A stretch of DNA of 64,000 nucleotides from JAXGZG01 sp040771825 (lineage in GTDB: Bacteria > Bacillota > Sulfobacillia > Fermentithermobacillales > Fermentithermobacillaceae): assembly GCA_040771825.1 (NCBI GenBank), contig JAXGZG010000002.1:62001-126000 (forward strand), written 5' to 3'. The translations under genes and the position numbers were made by a program. Of the stretch, positions 1 through 9,063 are shown piece after piece (position 1 is the stretch's first letter; each line of letters opens with the position of its first letter). The notes below the pieces were generated by a model. That model saw nothing but the letters and a program-made list of their open reading frames with translations. It was not told the DNA's origin and did not search any database.

Positions 1-87
1 TTTCTCTTCAGGCACGAATTCTTCCCCTCCCTCACTGCAAAACAACCCAATAGTATAAATAATACGATGTTGCGTCGTGAAAACCCT

Positions 88-489
88 TTATTGGGGACGC
101 AGATCTTTGCCATCTTGTTCGGAGGTTTTTGATCCCTTTTCCATCTGGACCGCCTCATCAAGCAGGCTGCCCTTCCGTGCCTTTTTCTCCTTCTTTGCCT
201 TGCGGCTAGCTTCTTCTTCTTCTGCCGAAATGGCTTCCAGTTTCTGTATCAAAAGCTCAACGTTGCTCCTGTCATCGAAAAAATACGCGTAGTCTTCGAA
301 GGTTGCGAAAAACACACCGGCGATAGGCGCAAAAAAGTGCATAGCCTGTCCGCCTATATAGCTTAGGGGCTTGTTCATCTCCAGGAAAAAGATGGCGGGA
401 ACTAGCATACCAAATTGCTTGACCCTCTTTGCGATGGCGTCGATGATCTCGTCGCGCCTTTTGATATCAATGGGTTCCGGGAATTTCAA
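88..489 (-). CDS. conserved hypothetical protein with charged tail
   Basis: I do not recognise a characterised family. About 133 residues: a mixed N-terminal region with a hydrophobic stretch (residues ~30-65, including FGMLVPAIFFLE) and a Lys/Glu-rich, probably coiled or disordered tail from residue ~90. The frame opens with a GTG at 498, but that GTG lies inside the Shine-Dalgarno AGGAGGTG. The TTG at 489, six bases further on, is the better start. It follows the membrane protein gene at 634-1320 with a 130-base gap and may be cotranscribed with it. No function can be inferred from the sequence. Confidence 0.6.
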   Translation of the reverse strand: MKFPEPIDIKRRDEIIDAIAKRVKQFGMLVPAIFFLEMNKPLSYIGGQAMHFFAPIAGVFFATFEDYAYFFDDRSNVELLIQKLEAISAEEEEASRKAKKEKKARKGSLLDEAVQMEKGSKTSEQDGKDLRPQ

Positions 490-633
490 GGACTGCACCT
501 CCTCTTCTGCTCTCTTTGCAATATGACAAGTATCCTGACTATTCTACAACAATGGAACTTCATCTGAGAGATCCAATTACTCTCATCAGTGAACCCCAGG
601 GACTATCGCCTCCTTGCGCGTCCCGATCCAAGA

Positions 634-1320
634 TCAATCCTTCTTCCTGAAATCCCTGATTCGACGCAAAGCAGAGCCCAACCCACCCTTGTATTGCGTT
701 CCATCGCCTTCTTTCTTTCCGGCTTCGGCAGGAGGTTTGAGCTTGGCTTGGACTATCTTCAAGACTTCATCCTTATTCGAGCCGTCTTGATTATAGTAAA
801 GAAAAAGTCCCTCCCGTAGACGCCCGCGAATGCTGCGGACATCGTGGGAAAGAAGAACTCCGTCAGGAAACTGGTGATACGTAAAAAACCGGTTCCAGCC
901 TCTTACATCCTTGGCCAGTATGGTCCGATAACCCACGGTCTCCTCAGTAAGCGTGTACCTGACGGGGAAAAGGTACGCTGCCAGGCGGTTCAGCAAAATG
1001 AGAGTCACAACTACTACGAAGATAACCTGGGGAAACGCCCAGTAGGCGAACCCTAGGCTCAAAATCATGACCCCTACAACTAAAGCCGAGACCCAAGGCC
1101 GCCTGGGAAGCAACCATATGCGCCATGAGTACAGCTCCACATCCTCCTTAGGCGCTTCTGAAGACTCCTCCGGGGCGGTGCTTCCAGTGCCGCCTTTCTC
1201 AGGAGGAAGAGGCTCGTTTCCAGAGAGTCTGCTAGCGCTCCCAGGCCCCCCCAGGTAAGAGGGCCTACTGACCTTAGGGCGTGCATTGCCGCGGGCGCCC
1301 TGTCCTGATCCTTCTGCCAT
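634..1320 (-). CDS. unknown two-TM membrane protein
   Basis: A 228-residue protein. The N-terminal ~65 residues are low-complexity (Gly, Pro, Glu) and probably disordered. Two adjacent hydrophobic helices follow (residues ~78-115, joined by a very short turn), then a ~75-residue cytoplasmic domain that begins FPVRYTLTEETVGYRT and looks like a small PH-like or all-beta module, and a basic tail. The ATG at 1320 has GAGGGAC upstream. Two TM helices plus a PH-like domain recalls bacterial bPH membrane proteins, but this is a shape argument only. It precedes the small unknown gene at 88-489 on the same strand. Confidence 0.6.
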   Translation of the reverse strand: MAEGSGQGARGNARPKVSRPSYLGGPGSASRLSGNEPLPPEKGGTGSTAPEESSEAPKEDVELYSWRIWLLPRRPWVSALVVGVMILSLGFAYWAFPQVIFVVVVTLILLNRLAAYLFPVRYTLTEETVGYRTILAKDVRGWNRFFTYHQFPDGVLLSHDVRSIRGRLREGLFLYYNQDGSNKDEVLKIVQAKLKPPAEAGKKEGDGTQYKGGLGSALRRIRDFRKKD

Positions 1321-1413
1321 GGTTGTCCCTCACAGTAGGCTTTATCTGCCTTCAAAGACTTCTGTACGACATTCGACGAGTTTCAAGTTTATCCTCCCGC
1401 GTACAGGGAGTTA

Positions 1414-2532
1414 CTACACTGCTCCACGTACCTTAAGCATTTCCAGGACTTCATCTTCCGGCAACCCCAGACGCATATGCCCATCTCTTCCCACCATGGT
1501 TCGCGCCCCAAATAGGGAGTTGTACACGGCATCCTCAGTAACTTCCGCAGCCGCTCTGAAGAGCGAAGCCATCTCCTGAGAGTCATCCCGTAGACATGTC
1601 CAGGATTCCAGAGGAGCGCCGCTATGGTCAATGCGGTTCTCGGTGGAGAAACCAATGACGAAGTCACCGCTTCCATTGGAGAACGTGGAGCCCGTACGGG
1701 CCAGTCCCCCTTGACACCGCCTAGCCACTCGCCCGATCTGGCCATGGGAAAGCGGGGCGTCGGTGGCCATTACTATTACCACAGAACCCGGAGGCGCTTG
1801 GGGTACCTGGCGCCGTCTCGCATACTCTCGCCCCACCGGCACGCCCAACACCGTCAGGTCTTGGAGGCCGCCGAAGTTGGACAACACCAGAACCCCCAGG
1901 TGGCAGCCGCTGAGTTCTCCCGTCAGTTTCCTGGAAGCAGTCCCTATCCCGCCCTTAAACCCTAAGCAGGACATCCCTGTGCCCGCGCCAACATTGCCCT
2001 CTTCCACAAAGCCTGAGTGGGCGGAACGGAGCGCCTCCAAAACGTGTTCCGGCCTAACATGGCGCCCTCTTATATCGTTGAGATAGCCGTCGTTGCACTC
2101 GCCTACTATCGGGTTGACGGTTCCAGTAGTGACGCCTATGTCTGGATTCTCCAAAAGCATGTATTGGCACAGAGCGTCCCAAGCTGTCCCCACAGACAAC
2201 GTGTTAGTAAGCACGATTGGAGTCTCGATGTTGCCCAACTCCATCACTTGGGCAAGTCCCGTGGCCTTTCCGAACCCGTTGATCACGTGGATGGCGGCGG
2301 GAACCTTCTCTATAAAGAGGTTCCCTGGGTGGGGGACGATGGCCGTGACCCCCGTCCGCACCGGGCCGCGCCCCGGCACAAGCTGACCGTGACCTTCCAC
2401 TATGGTGCAATGGCCCACAGATACCCCGGGAACGTCAGTTATAGAGTTCATGCTGCCCTGCTCCAGGATTCCGGCCACGATCCCCAATTCTCGGGCCCTT
2501 TTTCTCGGATCCCCGGTTGTATGCGCCATCAT
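1414..2532 (-). CDS. P1 family aminopeptidase (DmpA/BapA type)
   Basis: Member of the DmpA family of N-terminal nucleophile aminopeptidases, which self-cleave and then release N-terminal L- or D-residues from peptides and amides. With the ATG at 2532 the protein is 372 residues and the expected Gly-Ser cleavage site falls at Gly249-Ser250 (PPGSVVIVMATDAPL), so Ser250 would be the catalytic N-terminus of the small chain. The family motif EEGNVGAGTGM is at ~178. A longer frame reaches back to 2562, but the ATG at 2532 overlaps the upstream stop and has AGGA eight bases before it. It is the last gene of a run with a C26 amidotransferase and a D-cysteine desulfhydrase-like enzyme, suggesting peptide or D-amino-acid scavenging. 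No signal peptide is seen. Confidence 0.88.
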   Translation of the reverse strand: MMAHTTGDPRKRARELGIVAGILEQGSMNSITDVPGVSVGHCTIVEGHGQLVPGRGPVRTGVTAIVPHPGNLFIEKVPAAIHVINGFGKATGLAQVMELGNIETPIVLTNTLSVGTAWDALCQYMLLENPDIGVTTGTVNPIVGECNDGYLNDIRGRHVRPEHVLEALRSAHSGFVEEGNVGAGTGMSCLGFKGGIGTASRKLTGELSGCHLGVLVLSNFGGLQDLTVLGVPVGREYARRRQVPQAPPGSVVIVMATDAPLSHGQIGRVARRCQGGLARTGSTFSNGSGDFVIGFSTENRIDHSGAPLESWTCLRDDSQEMASLFRAAAEVTEDAVYNSLFGARTMVGRDGHMRLGLPEDEVLEMLKVRGAV

Positions 2533-3239
2533 ACGGGATCCTGGCCCATGGCCGCCCGGCAAAAGGCCTTGAAAGGCTCAAGGAAGACTCGATCCTTGGT
2601 CCACATGCACTCGGGATGCCATTGCAGCAGCAGTCGAAAGTCTTTTCCAGATTCTAGGGTCTCAGCAACCCCGTCTGGCGCCTTACCGGAGATCACGAGC
2701 ATGTTGCCTGGGTTCTTGATACTCTGGTGGTGAAAGGAATTCACAACAAGTCTTGTTCTGCCAAAAACCCTAGCGGCCAAGGAGCCCTGTTCAAGTACTA
2801 CCTCATGAGTGCCATACCACCTGGGCGCCAGCTGATTGTGCTTCATGGCCCCCTCCACCTGACTGGGAATATCCTGAACAAGGGTCCCGCCGGATGCCAC
2901 CGTCACCACCTGGCATCCCCGGCATATCCCCAGTATCGGTATATCCGTGGCCAGAGCCTTCTCTGCTAGGTTCATTTCCATGGCATCTAAAAGTGGGTTG
3001 ACCCTTCCCAAACGGGGGCTCGGGGGCTCACCGTACCGCATGGGGTCAACGTCGTCACCACCGGGAAACAATAGGCCGTCCACAATCGAAAGCATTTCCT
3101 CTGCCAAGTCGCCCGGCATGATGGGGATAAGTACCGGTTTTCCGCCTGCTTCCACAACCGAATCGACGTACGTTTTCGGGCAGGTCACAGCGTTCTTCTC
3201 CTCGTCATAGCTGGCTAGGATACCGATGATAGGCCGCAT
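2529..3239 (-). CDS. gamma-glutamyl-gamma-aminobutyrate hydrolase family (peptidase C26)
   Basis: Class I glutamine-amidotransferase-like hydrolase related to PuuD, which cleaves gamma-glutamyl amide bonds. The full 236-residue domain is present: oxyanion motif FPGGDDVDP (residues 58-66), nucleophile elbow GICRGCQ with Cys106, and the His-Glu pair in QWHPE near residue 208. ATG at 3239 has an AGGGGGA site. Its TGA overlaps the ATGATG start of the P1 peptidase, so the two are translationally coupled. The natural substrate (gamma-Glu-GABA, gamma-Glu-peptide or folate-like) cannot be told from the sequence. Confidence 0.88.
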   Translation of the reverse strand: MRPIIGILASYDEEKNAVTCPKTYVDSVVEAGGKPVLIPIMPGDLAEEMLSIVDGLLFPGGDDVDPMRYGEPPSPRLGRVNPLLDAMEMNLAEKALATDIPILGICRGCQVVTVASGGTLVQDIPSQVEGAMKHNQLAPRWYGTHEVVLEQGSLAARVFGRTRLVVNSFHHQSIKNPGNMLVISGKAPDGVAETLESGKDFRLLLQWHPECMWTKDRVFLEPFKAFCRAAMGQDPV

Positions 3240-3271
3240 TTTGGTTTCCCCCTAGTTAGATTAGCGTCTTC

Positions 3272-4264
3272 TCATCTGAAGTAATCGCCATAGGCGAAGT
3301 CAGCAGGAGCCCCTCCTGTGTGCAGGAACACCACGGTCTCGTCCTTCCGGTATTGGCCTGCATTGATGTGGGCGAAAAGACCCGAAAGCGCTTTACCGGT
3401 GTAGACAGGATCCGCAAGCACTCCTTCTGTTCTGGCCAAAAGACTTATGGCGTCCAATCCCGCCTGGGTCGGTACTCCATAACCTTCTCCAACAAAACCG
3501 TCAAACACAGAGACGTGGGGTTCCGCTTCGTCCCGAGACAAGGGCCCTGCTTTCATCAAGGAAGCAGCTTCCAAGACCAGATCAACGCCCCGGGCCATCT
3601 TCTTGTGTGCATCGGGACTAACGCCAACTCCAATGACATCGAAGGCGGCGCCGGACAGGAGTTTCCCCAAAACAAGCCCAGCCACGGTACCCATAGATCC
3701 TGCGGCTACGTACAAAGCCTTAGGACGAACCCCTTGTGTTTTGCAGGCTTCGGCGATCTCAAACGCGCACAACACATAACCCAAAGTACCCAGAGCATTA
3801 GAGCCTCCCAAAGGGACAACGTAGGGGCGATGCCCCTGATGCTCCAGGCGCTCCCTCACCTCTTCCATGACGGATTCGGCGGAGCGCTCTTGGGAAAAGA
3901 CCAACTGGGCTCCTAAAAGTGTATCCAGCAGCAAGTTGCCGAGGCGGTGCCCGGGATCTCGCCCATCCAGAACCAGCACCGGCTGCATGCCGCACTTCCT
4001 TGCGGCGGCAGCGGTCATTCTGGCGTGATTGGACTGGGGACCCCCGCAGGTGATCACATAGTCACACCCTCGGGATACGGCATCTCCCATAAGAAATTCG
4101 AGTTTCCTGGCCTTGTTTCCACCCAAGGCCAGACTTGTGGTATCGTCTCGTTTCAGGAATATCCTGGGGCCGCCCAAAGAAGCGCTAAATCGCGGGGCTT
4201 CTTCTAGGGGCGTCGGTAGATGAGTCAATCTCACCCTGGGAAAACCACTGACATCCGGTTTCAT
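3272..4264 (-). CDS. dcyD: D-cysteine desulfhydrase / ACC deaminase family PLP enzyme
   Basis: Fold-type II PLP enzyme of the D-cysteine desulfhydrase / 1-aminocyclopropane-1-carboxylate deaminase family. The PLP lysine is Lys51 in GGNKARKLEF, the substrate loop is CGGPQSNHARM, and there is a Gly-rich phosphate-binding segment AAGSMGTVAGL. The 330-residue length is usual. The likely reaction is D-cysteine to pyruvate, H2S and ammonia, but members also act on D-serine, ACC or L-cysteate, so the substrate is inferred. Start ATG at 4264 behind AAGGGGGA. It lies 66 bases after the NdoA toxin gene and 32 bases before the C26 hydrolase gene. Confidence 0.82.
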   Translation of the reverse strand: MKPDVSGFPRVRLTHLPTPLEEAPRFSASLGGPRIFLKRDDTTSLALGGNKARKLEFLMGDAVSRGCDYVITCGGPQSNHARMTAAAARKCGMQPVLVLDGRDPGHRLGNLLLDTLLGAQLVFSQERSAESVMEEVRERLEHQGHRPYVVPLGGSNALGTLGYVLCAFEIAEACKTQGVRPKALYVAAGSMGTVAGLVLGKLLSGAAFDVIGVGVSPDAHKKMARGVDLVLEAASLMKAGPLSRDEAEPHVSVFDGFVGEGYGVPTQAGLDAISLLARTEGVLADPVYTGKALSGLFAHINAGQYRKDETVVFLHTGGAPADFAYGDYFR

Positions 4265-4330
4265 GTCTAATCCCCCTTCGTAAGCGCAGTCTCTCTTGAC
4301 GCGTTTGGCCGCGTTGCCCCAGCAACTTCC

Positions 4331-4681
4331 CTAGACGGGCTTTAAACCACAGGAAATGGCCAAGGCGTCATCAATCTTGGTCATTACCTCTTCGTCCAGT
4401 CTAGCGATGCGTCGTTTGAGGCGCCTCTTATCTATGGTACGTATTTGCTCGAGCAAAACCACAGAATCCTTATCAAGGCCGGATACGTGGGCGGGAAGCT
4501 CAACGTGAGTTGGAAGGTGGGCTTTCATTATCTGCGAAGTTATGGCGGAGACAATCACTGTGGGACTGTACTTGTTGCCGATGTCGTTTTGAATGATAAG
4601 GACTGGCCTAAAGCCCCCCTGTTCAGACCCTACAACCGGGCTTAGATCGGCGAAATAGATATCGCCTCTAGTTGGATCCAA
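4331..4681 (-). CDS. ndoA: MazF/PemK-type endoribonuclease toxin NdoA (EndoA)
   Basis: Toxin of the type II pair that in Bacillus subtilis is called EndoA: it cleaves mRNA at short specific sequences. 116 residues, full length, with the typical opening RGDIYFADLSPVVGSEQGG, then RPVLIIQND and LLEQIRTIDKRRL. The start is a TTG directly after the antitoxin TGA, with GGAGG ten bases upstream, so it is translated by coupling to the antitoxin. In Bacillus this pair usually follows alr; here alr is absent and the pair follows nnr. Confidence 0.93.
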   Translation of the reverse strand: MDPTRGDIYFADLSPVVGSEQGGFRPVLIIQNDIGNKYSPTVIVSAITSQIMKAHLPTHVELPAHVSGLDKDSVVLLEQIRTIDKRRLKRRIARLDEEVMTKIDDALAISCGLKPV

Positions 4682-4951
4682 TCAGGTCTTCCTCCACCCA
4701 AAATGAGTATCGTCAAAGCAATCATGAATGTCGAAGTCGCTGGCGATCTCTTCGGCTAGGACCCGGTTGATCTCAGCCATCTCCTGGTAACCCGCCTTCA
4801 TTTGTTCTCTTAGGATCGCTCTGCGCCTTTCCTCAATATAGAAGGAGCAAGCTTCTCGTATTATATCTGACCTGCACTGATTGTTGTCACAAATTAAGTC
4901 ATCCATGTCTTTTAGGATCTCCTCGGGAAATCCCACTACTACTCTCCTCAT
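4682..4951 (-). CDS. ndoAI: ribbon-helix-helix antitoxin NdoAI
   Basis: CopG/Arc-type antitoxin partner of the adjacent NdoA toxin. The N-terminal RRVVVGFPEEILKDMDDLI gives the strand-helix of the RHH fold. The C-terminal half is an extended, acidic segment (ending FDIHDCFDDTHFGW) that should wrap the toxin. A GTG start at 4960 is possible, but the ATG at 4951 has GGAG eight bases upstream and is preferred (89 residues). The dimer probably also represses its own operon. It lies 34 bases downstream of the nnr stop. Confidence 0.88.
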   Translation of the reverse strand: MRRVVVGFPEEILKDMDDLICDNNQCRSDIIREACSFYIEERRRAILREQMKAGYQEMAEINRVLAEEIASDFDIHDCFDDTHFGWRKT

Positions 4952-4985
4952 TCTAGCCACTCCAGCCGGCCCGGTTTGGGGCCTT

Positions 4986-6536
4986 TCACCTCCCGGCGAT
5001 CAACCGACGGGCTTCAGGAAGACATTCCGCAATGTCCCCTGCAAGCACCCCATAGGATCCCTGTTTCTCTCGGGCGGTCTCTCCTGCAAGACCATGCCAG
5101 AACACGCCAACCCATGCTGCCTCGAGAAGAGGCAGCCCCTGGCCGATTAGCGCCGCGATGACACCTGTAAGGACATCACCCGCGCCTCCAGTGGCCATGG
5201 CGGGATCTCCCGATGTGTTAACTAACCTTTCGCCTGTATAGTTCGCCACCAACGTTCCGGCTCCCTTCAAACAAACCACAGCTTTTGCTTCATATGAAGC
5301 CCTCATGGCATAGCCCGGTCTGTCAGCGCAGACATCCCGGACAGTACAACACATAAGATCCGCCAGTTCTTTGGGATGAGGCGTTAGGATAAACTTGCCC
5401 CCGAGCCCGGCAAGATATGTCAGCCCGCCCAGTTGCCCCAAAGCGAAGAGCCCGTCGGCGTCAAGCACGCAAGGGCTCTCCAACGAGCTAAGAATTCTGG
5501 CCACAAACGCCGTCTGGGAAGAACCCCTTCCCAGCCCGGGCCCCAGCACGACGGCCGACGCCCGCAATAAATGCTCCCTCACAAGCGACAGCTGGCTGTC
5601 CCCCGGTCCAAACGCACCCGAGTCACCAACCGGTACCACCATGACTTCGGGCGCCAGGGAAGCGCACACTTCATAGACCCTTCCCGGACACAAGAGAGTG
5701 ACCGTCCCTGCGCCCCCTCGGAGAGCGCCTCTGGCTGCCAACACCGCTGCGCCGGCCATCCCTAAGGAACCCGCCACCACAGTAACGTGACCAGACATCC
5801 CTTTGTGGTGATCTGGAGCCCTTTCGGGCATAACGGCGCCGGCGTCATGGAGGAACACTGCCTTGGTAAGAGAGGCTCCCTGGAAAAATGCGCCGGCAAG
5901 AGAAAGCGATTCGGTCACTATGGTGCCGCAATATGAACGACCTGGGTAGGAGTACATTCCGACTTTGGGAAGGCCCATTGTAACCGTGAGGCCGGCCTTC
6001 ACCGTTGGAGTGTACGGGAAGCCTGTGTCGGCGTTGAGTCCGGAAGGCAGATCGCACGCTACCACAGGCACTCCGCGGGAGTTAATCCAGTTGATGGCCG
6101 CATCCATAGGAGGGCGCGGGTCACCCTTCAAGCCTATACCCAAGAGAGCGTCCACTATGAGGTCGGGTTCGCCTAGCCATGCCAGCACTTCTTCGGGTGA
6201 GGTTTCTTGGGCGGACAGCACTTGGACAGGGCATACAGCCAGCATGTTCAGGTTCGCCAAGGCTTCCCCAGGGAGGCTTTGCCTTTTTCCGAAGAAACCC
6301 ACCTTCACCCGATGGCCCATAGCCGATAGGTGTCTTGCGGCCACAAACCCGTCGCCTCCATTTTGCCCTGGGCCCGCAAGCATGGCAATGACCGATGAAC
6401 GATGTCCCAAAAGACCGGAGGCGTGGCGGGCCAAAGCCCTCCCGGCGTTCTCCATGAGTATGAGCGAGGGAATGCCTGACTCTACGGCTTTTCGGTCTAG
6501 TTCCCTCATCTTCTCTGCTGTAACTAGTTGTAGCAT
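4986..6536 (-). CDS. nnr: bifunctional NAD(P)HX epimerase / ADP-dependent NAD(P)HX dehydratase
   Basis: Repairs hydrated NADH and NADPH. The N-terminal YjeF-type epimerase domain (~1-215) carries ENAGRALARH and PGQNGGDGFVAARHL. The C-terminal ribokinase-like dehydratase domain (~230-510) carries HKGMSGHVTVVAGS, LDADGLFALG, LTPHPKEL and the catalytic GGAGDVLTGV. The 516-residue length matches the bifunctional bacterial form. ATG at 6536 follows AGGAGGTC at ideal spacing. It overlaps the end of acpS by 13 bases, an arrangement common in Firmicutes. Confidence 0.94.
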   Translation of the reverse strand: MLQLVTAEKMRELDRKAVESGIPSLILMENAGRALARHASGLLGHRSSVIAMLAGPGQNGGDGFVAARHLSAMGHRVKVGFFGKRQSLPGEALANLNMLAVCPVQVLSAQETSPEEVLAWLGEPDLIVDALLGIGLKGDPRPPMDAAINWINSRGVPVVACDLPSGLNADTGFPYTPTVKAGLTVTMGLPKVGMYSYPGRSYCGTIVTESLSLAGAFFQGASLTKAVFLHDAGAVMPERAPDHHKGMSGHVTVVAGSLGMAGAAVLAARGALRGGAGTVTLLCPGRVYEVCASLAPEVMVVPVGDSGAFGPGDSQLSLVREHLLRASAVVLGPGLGRGSSQTAFVARILSSLESPCVLDADGLFALGQLGGLTYLAGLGGKFILTPHPKELADLMCCTVRDVCADRPGYAMRASYEAKAVVCLKGAGTLVANYTGERLVNTSGDPAMATGGAGDVLTGVIAALIGQGLPLLEAAWVGVFWHGLAGETAREKQGSYGVLAGDIAECLPEARRLIAGR

Positions 6537-6937
6537 GACGTGACCTCCTGGCCAAAAGCGCCTAAGGCGGCGGCAATGGCGAGCCCTCCATCATGGGTGA
6601 TGGAGACATCCAAAGCCTTCATGCCAAGTGACTTTGAGAGGGCACGGGCCTCACCTGAAAGAGTCACATAAGGGCGTCTGTTGGAACCGGGCAGCACTTC
6701 AATGTCCGTCCACCCAATTCTTGGCCATCCCTCGCCCAGCACCTTCATGACGGCCTCCTTGGCGGCGATCCTCCCCGCTACTCTTTCAAGACTCCAAGAA
6801 CCGCCTGCCCTTTGGCAATAGGAAGCTTCGGCGGCAGTTAAGAACTTGGCTAGATACCGCGAGGGGTCCGAAGTCATGCTTTCCTGAACTCTAAGTATGG
6901 GCACGACGTCTATTCCTACCCGCAAATCAGGCAACAT
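6524..6937 (-). CDS. acpS: holo-[acyl-carrier-protein] synthase
   Basis: Transfers 4'-phosphopantetheine from CoA to the conserved serine of acyl carrier protein, required for fatty acid synthesis. The Mg-binding Asp is in GIDVV near the N-terminus, and the second signature is ERVAGRIAAKEAVMK. An upstream in-frame start at 6976 would overlap the M20 gene, but the ATG at 6937 has AGGAGG seven bases before it, giving 137 residues. It sits between the M20 deacylase and nnr. Confidence 0.94.
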   Translation of the reverse strand: MLPDLRVGIDVVPILRVQESMTSDPSRYLAKFLTAAEASYCQRAGGSWSLERVAGRIAAKEAVMKVLGEGWPRIGWTDIEVLPGSNRRPYVTLSGEARALSKSLGMKALDVSITHDGGLAIAAALGAFGQEVTSCYN

Positions 6938-6950
6938 CCTCTGTCCTCCT

Positions 6951-8111
6951 TCAGGAGTTGGAAGAAAACTCGGCAATAATCTGGGCTAACACCCGGGCCG
7001 TGTCACAAACCGAACCAAAGTCCACCGACTCCTCTGCGCTGTGAGCACCTCTTCCAAGAGGTCCGAATACTACCGTGGGAATGCCGCTGGCCGAAAGGAC
7101 GGCAGAATCCAACCATGCCGAGGTTCCTATCAGTTCAGGTTCGCGACCCAGAATTCGGCCGCAAACCCCAGTTACGCATCGCAAAAGTGGCTCATCCAGT
7201 GAAACTTCGAAAGGAGACCGATAGAAAAAGCAGTCTTGCCGCGCCCTGAAATCGGGGTCGGCAAGATGAAGGGAGTCTATGAGGGCGTTCATCTCCCCAA
7301 TCACCGTTTGCCTATCTTCTCCCGGTATGGTGCGTCTTTCTATCTGCACTCGGCAAAGAGCGGGATATGTTGACAGCTCATTACCCCCAGAGATGGTTGA
7401 CGCATGAACCGAGGGAGACCCCAATAGCGGATGCGCCTTCTGGGACAGTGTGCTTCTGGCCATGTCATCCAAAGCCACAAGCAATTTGCCCGCTTTGACG
7501 ATAGCGTCGACCCCCTCTTGGGGCAGGCTTCCGTGAGCAGCCACTCCCAGAACATCCACATTGACCCACGCAAACCCCTTGTGGGCCACAACCATATCTA
7601 GCCCGGTAGGTTCACATACTATGGCCCCGTGGGCCCGGTACTCGCTGACGATGGCTTCCGTCCCTAGACTGGCGAACTCTTCGTCAGCCACGCAGGCCAG
7701 AATGATATCTCCCTTAGGCCTAAACCCGGACCTGACCACGGCTTCTGCTGCCCCTACCATGGCCGCCAATCCGCCTTTCATATCCAAAGAGCCTCGTCCG
7801 TAGACCTGCCCGCCTCGGTATGCCGGCTCTAGAGCGTCTATTGTCATCCCTTCCAAGCCGACGGTGTCGGTATGCCCGTTGAGCATGAGAGTCCTGCCGC
7901 CTCCGGTGCCTCTCAGGATGCCCACAACGTTCTTTCGGCCATCCCCTAAGTCTTGATACCTGACCTCAAGACCCAGCCCGTCAAAATACCTGCCCAAGTA
8001 CTGGGCTATATCCCCTTCGCCTTTGCCGCCCGGAACAAGGCTAGGGTTCACCGAGTCTATCCGGATAAGATCCTTGAGAAGTTCAAGGAGGCTACGGTCG
8101 TCTACGTTCAA
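6951..8111 (-). CDS. M20 family metallopeptidase/deacylase (ArgE/DapE/CPG2 type)
   Basis: Di-zinc hydrolase of the ArgE/DapE/ACY1/CPG2 group, which removes acyl groups from N-acyl amino acids or cleaves small peptides. Metal-binding motifs are in order: NGHTDTV, GRGSLDMKGG and ACVADEEFASLGTE, followed by the inserted dimerisation domain (~185-300) and a final His in RGAHSAEE. 386 residues. The start is TTG at 8111, overlapping the dehydrogenase TGA as TTGA, with GAGG eight bases upstream. The substrate is unknown; the coupling to a D-2-hydroxyacid dehydrogenase and a cobalamin mutase suggests a role in the same catabolic route. Confidence 0.87.
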   Translation of the reverse strand: MNVDDRSLLELLKDLIRIDSVNPSLVPGGKGEGDIAQYLGRYFDGLGLEVRYQDLGDGRKNVVGILRGTGGGRTLMLNGHTDTVGLEGMTIDALEPAYRGGQVYGRGSLDMKGGLAAMVGAAEAVVRSGFRPKGDIILACVADEEFASLGTEAIVSEYRAHGAIVCEPTGLDMVVAHKGFAWVNVDVLGVAAHGSLPQEGVDAIVKAGKLLVALDDMARSTLSQKAHPLLGSPSVHASTISGGNELSTYPALCRVQIERRTIPGEDRQTVIGEMNALIDSLHLADPDFRARQDCFFYRSPFEVSLDEPLLRCVTGVCGRILGREPELIGTSAWLDSAVLSASGIPTVVFGPLGRGAHSAEESVDFGSVCDTARVLAQIIAEFSSNS

Positions 8112-9058
8112 TATCCTAACCTCTTGTCTACCTGATTTACCAAAGGTTCACCTTTCTGAAGCCGTCCTAAATTCTCCAATAGGATTTCTAGAGATTTGTG
8201 TCTGTTTTCGGGAGCGGGTCCTGCTGCATGGGGCGTTATTACCACATTGTCCATACGCCACAAGGGGCTGGAATAAGGCAGCGGCTCTTTCTCAAAAACG
8301 TCTAGGCCTGCGCCGGCGATAACCCCAGCAGAAAGCGCCTCGGTAAGATCATCTTCTTTGATAACGGCACCTCTTCCAACATTTACCACGAAGGCAGTGG
8401 GTTTCATCATGCGGAATTCCTTCAAAGTCAGAAGGTGTTCGGTCCCTTGGGTTAGAGGAAGCGAACACAGGACAAAATCAGACAAACACAAAAACCTGGG
8501 AAGATCCTTCAGTGTCAAGGCCTCGTCTACATAGGGTCCGCCGTCACCCGTTGTGCGCCTAAGACCGATCACTCTCATATCTAGGCCTTTGCATCTTCTG
8601 GCGATCCCTTGGCCGATAGCCCCCAAACCCAGAAGTCCCGCAGTCTTGCCATAGAGACGGGCGGAAGAACTCTCAGCCCAAATACGGGCATCTTGACGGG
8701 CATGATTTATCCGAAATCTATAGGCGACCGCGAACATGAGAGCTACAGCGTGTTCCGCAACCGGGTCGGCGTGAACGCCCCTGCTGTTGGTAAGCGCTAT
8801 GTGCGAATCCCGGAATTCTGGTGTGAGAAGCGTGTCAACTCCTGTGGAAGCGACTTGTATAAGTTTCAAGCTCGGGGAACGGACTATGGAGTCCACAGGC
8901 AGTCTAGGGAATCCGTACAGCACTTCTGCCTCCATGACCAAATCCTCGATCTTGTGACCAGGATTTGGCCCCGGCTGGAGAAACACTGCCTCTTTCACAA
9001 CTCGGGAGATTCGTTCCTTTTCCCAATCTTCCCACGGCCTGGCAGACAGTATTTTCAA
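8108..9058 (-). CDS. NAD-dependent D-2-hydroxyacid dehydrogenase
   Basis: Full-length member of the D-isomer 2-hydroxyacid dehydrogenase family. The NAD-binding motif is GLLGLGAIGQGIARR. The catalytic Arg lies in NVGRGAVI, the Glu in DVFEKEPLP and the His in ITPHAAG, as expected for a family that reduces 2-oxo acids to D-2-hydroxy acids or the reverse. A TTG at 9067 overlaps the upstream stop but lies right against GGAGG; the TTG at 9058, eight bases beyond GGAGGT, is a better start. It could interconvert a 2-oxo and 2-hydroxy acid from the neighbouring mutase route; the substrate is not deducible. Confidence 0.87.
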   Translation of the reverse strand: MKILSARPWEDWEKERISRVVKEAVFLQPGPNPGHKIEDLVMEAEVLYGFPRLPVDSIVRSPSLKLIQVASTGVDTLLTPEFRDSHIALTNSRGVHADPVAEHAVALMFAVAYRFRINHARQDARIWAESSSARLYGKTAGLLGLGAIGQGIARRCKGLDMRVIGLRRTTGDGGPYVDEALTLKDLPRFLCLSDFVLCSLPLTQGTEHLLTLKEFRMMKPTAFVVNVGRGAVIKEDDLTEALSAGVIAGAGLDVFEKEPLPYSSPLWRMDNVVITPHAAGPAPENRHKSLEILLENLGRLQKGEPLVNQVDKRLGY

Positions 9059-9063
9059 TGAAC

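Noticed and set aside
2017..2733. 238-codon plus-strand frame opposite the P1 peptidase and C26 genes
   Set aside because: No SD or recognisable motif; it is the antisense of two well-supported genes.
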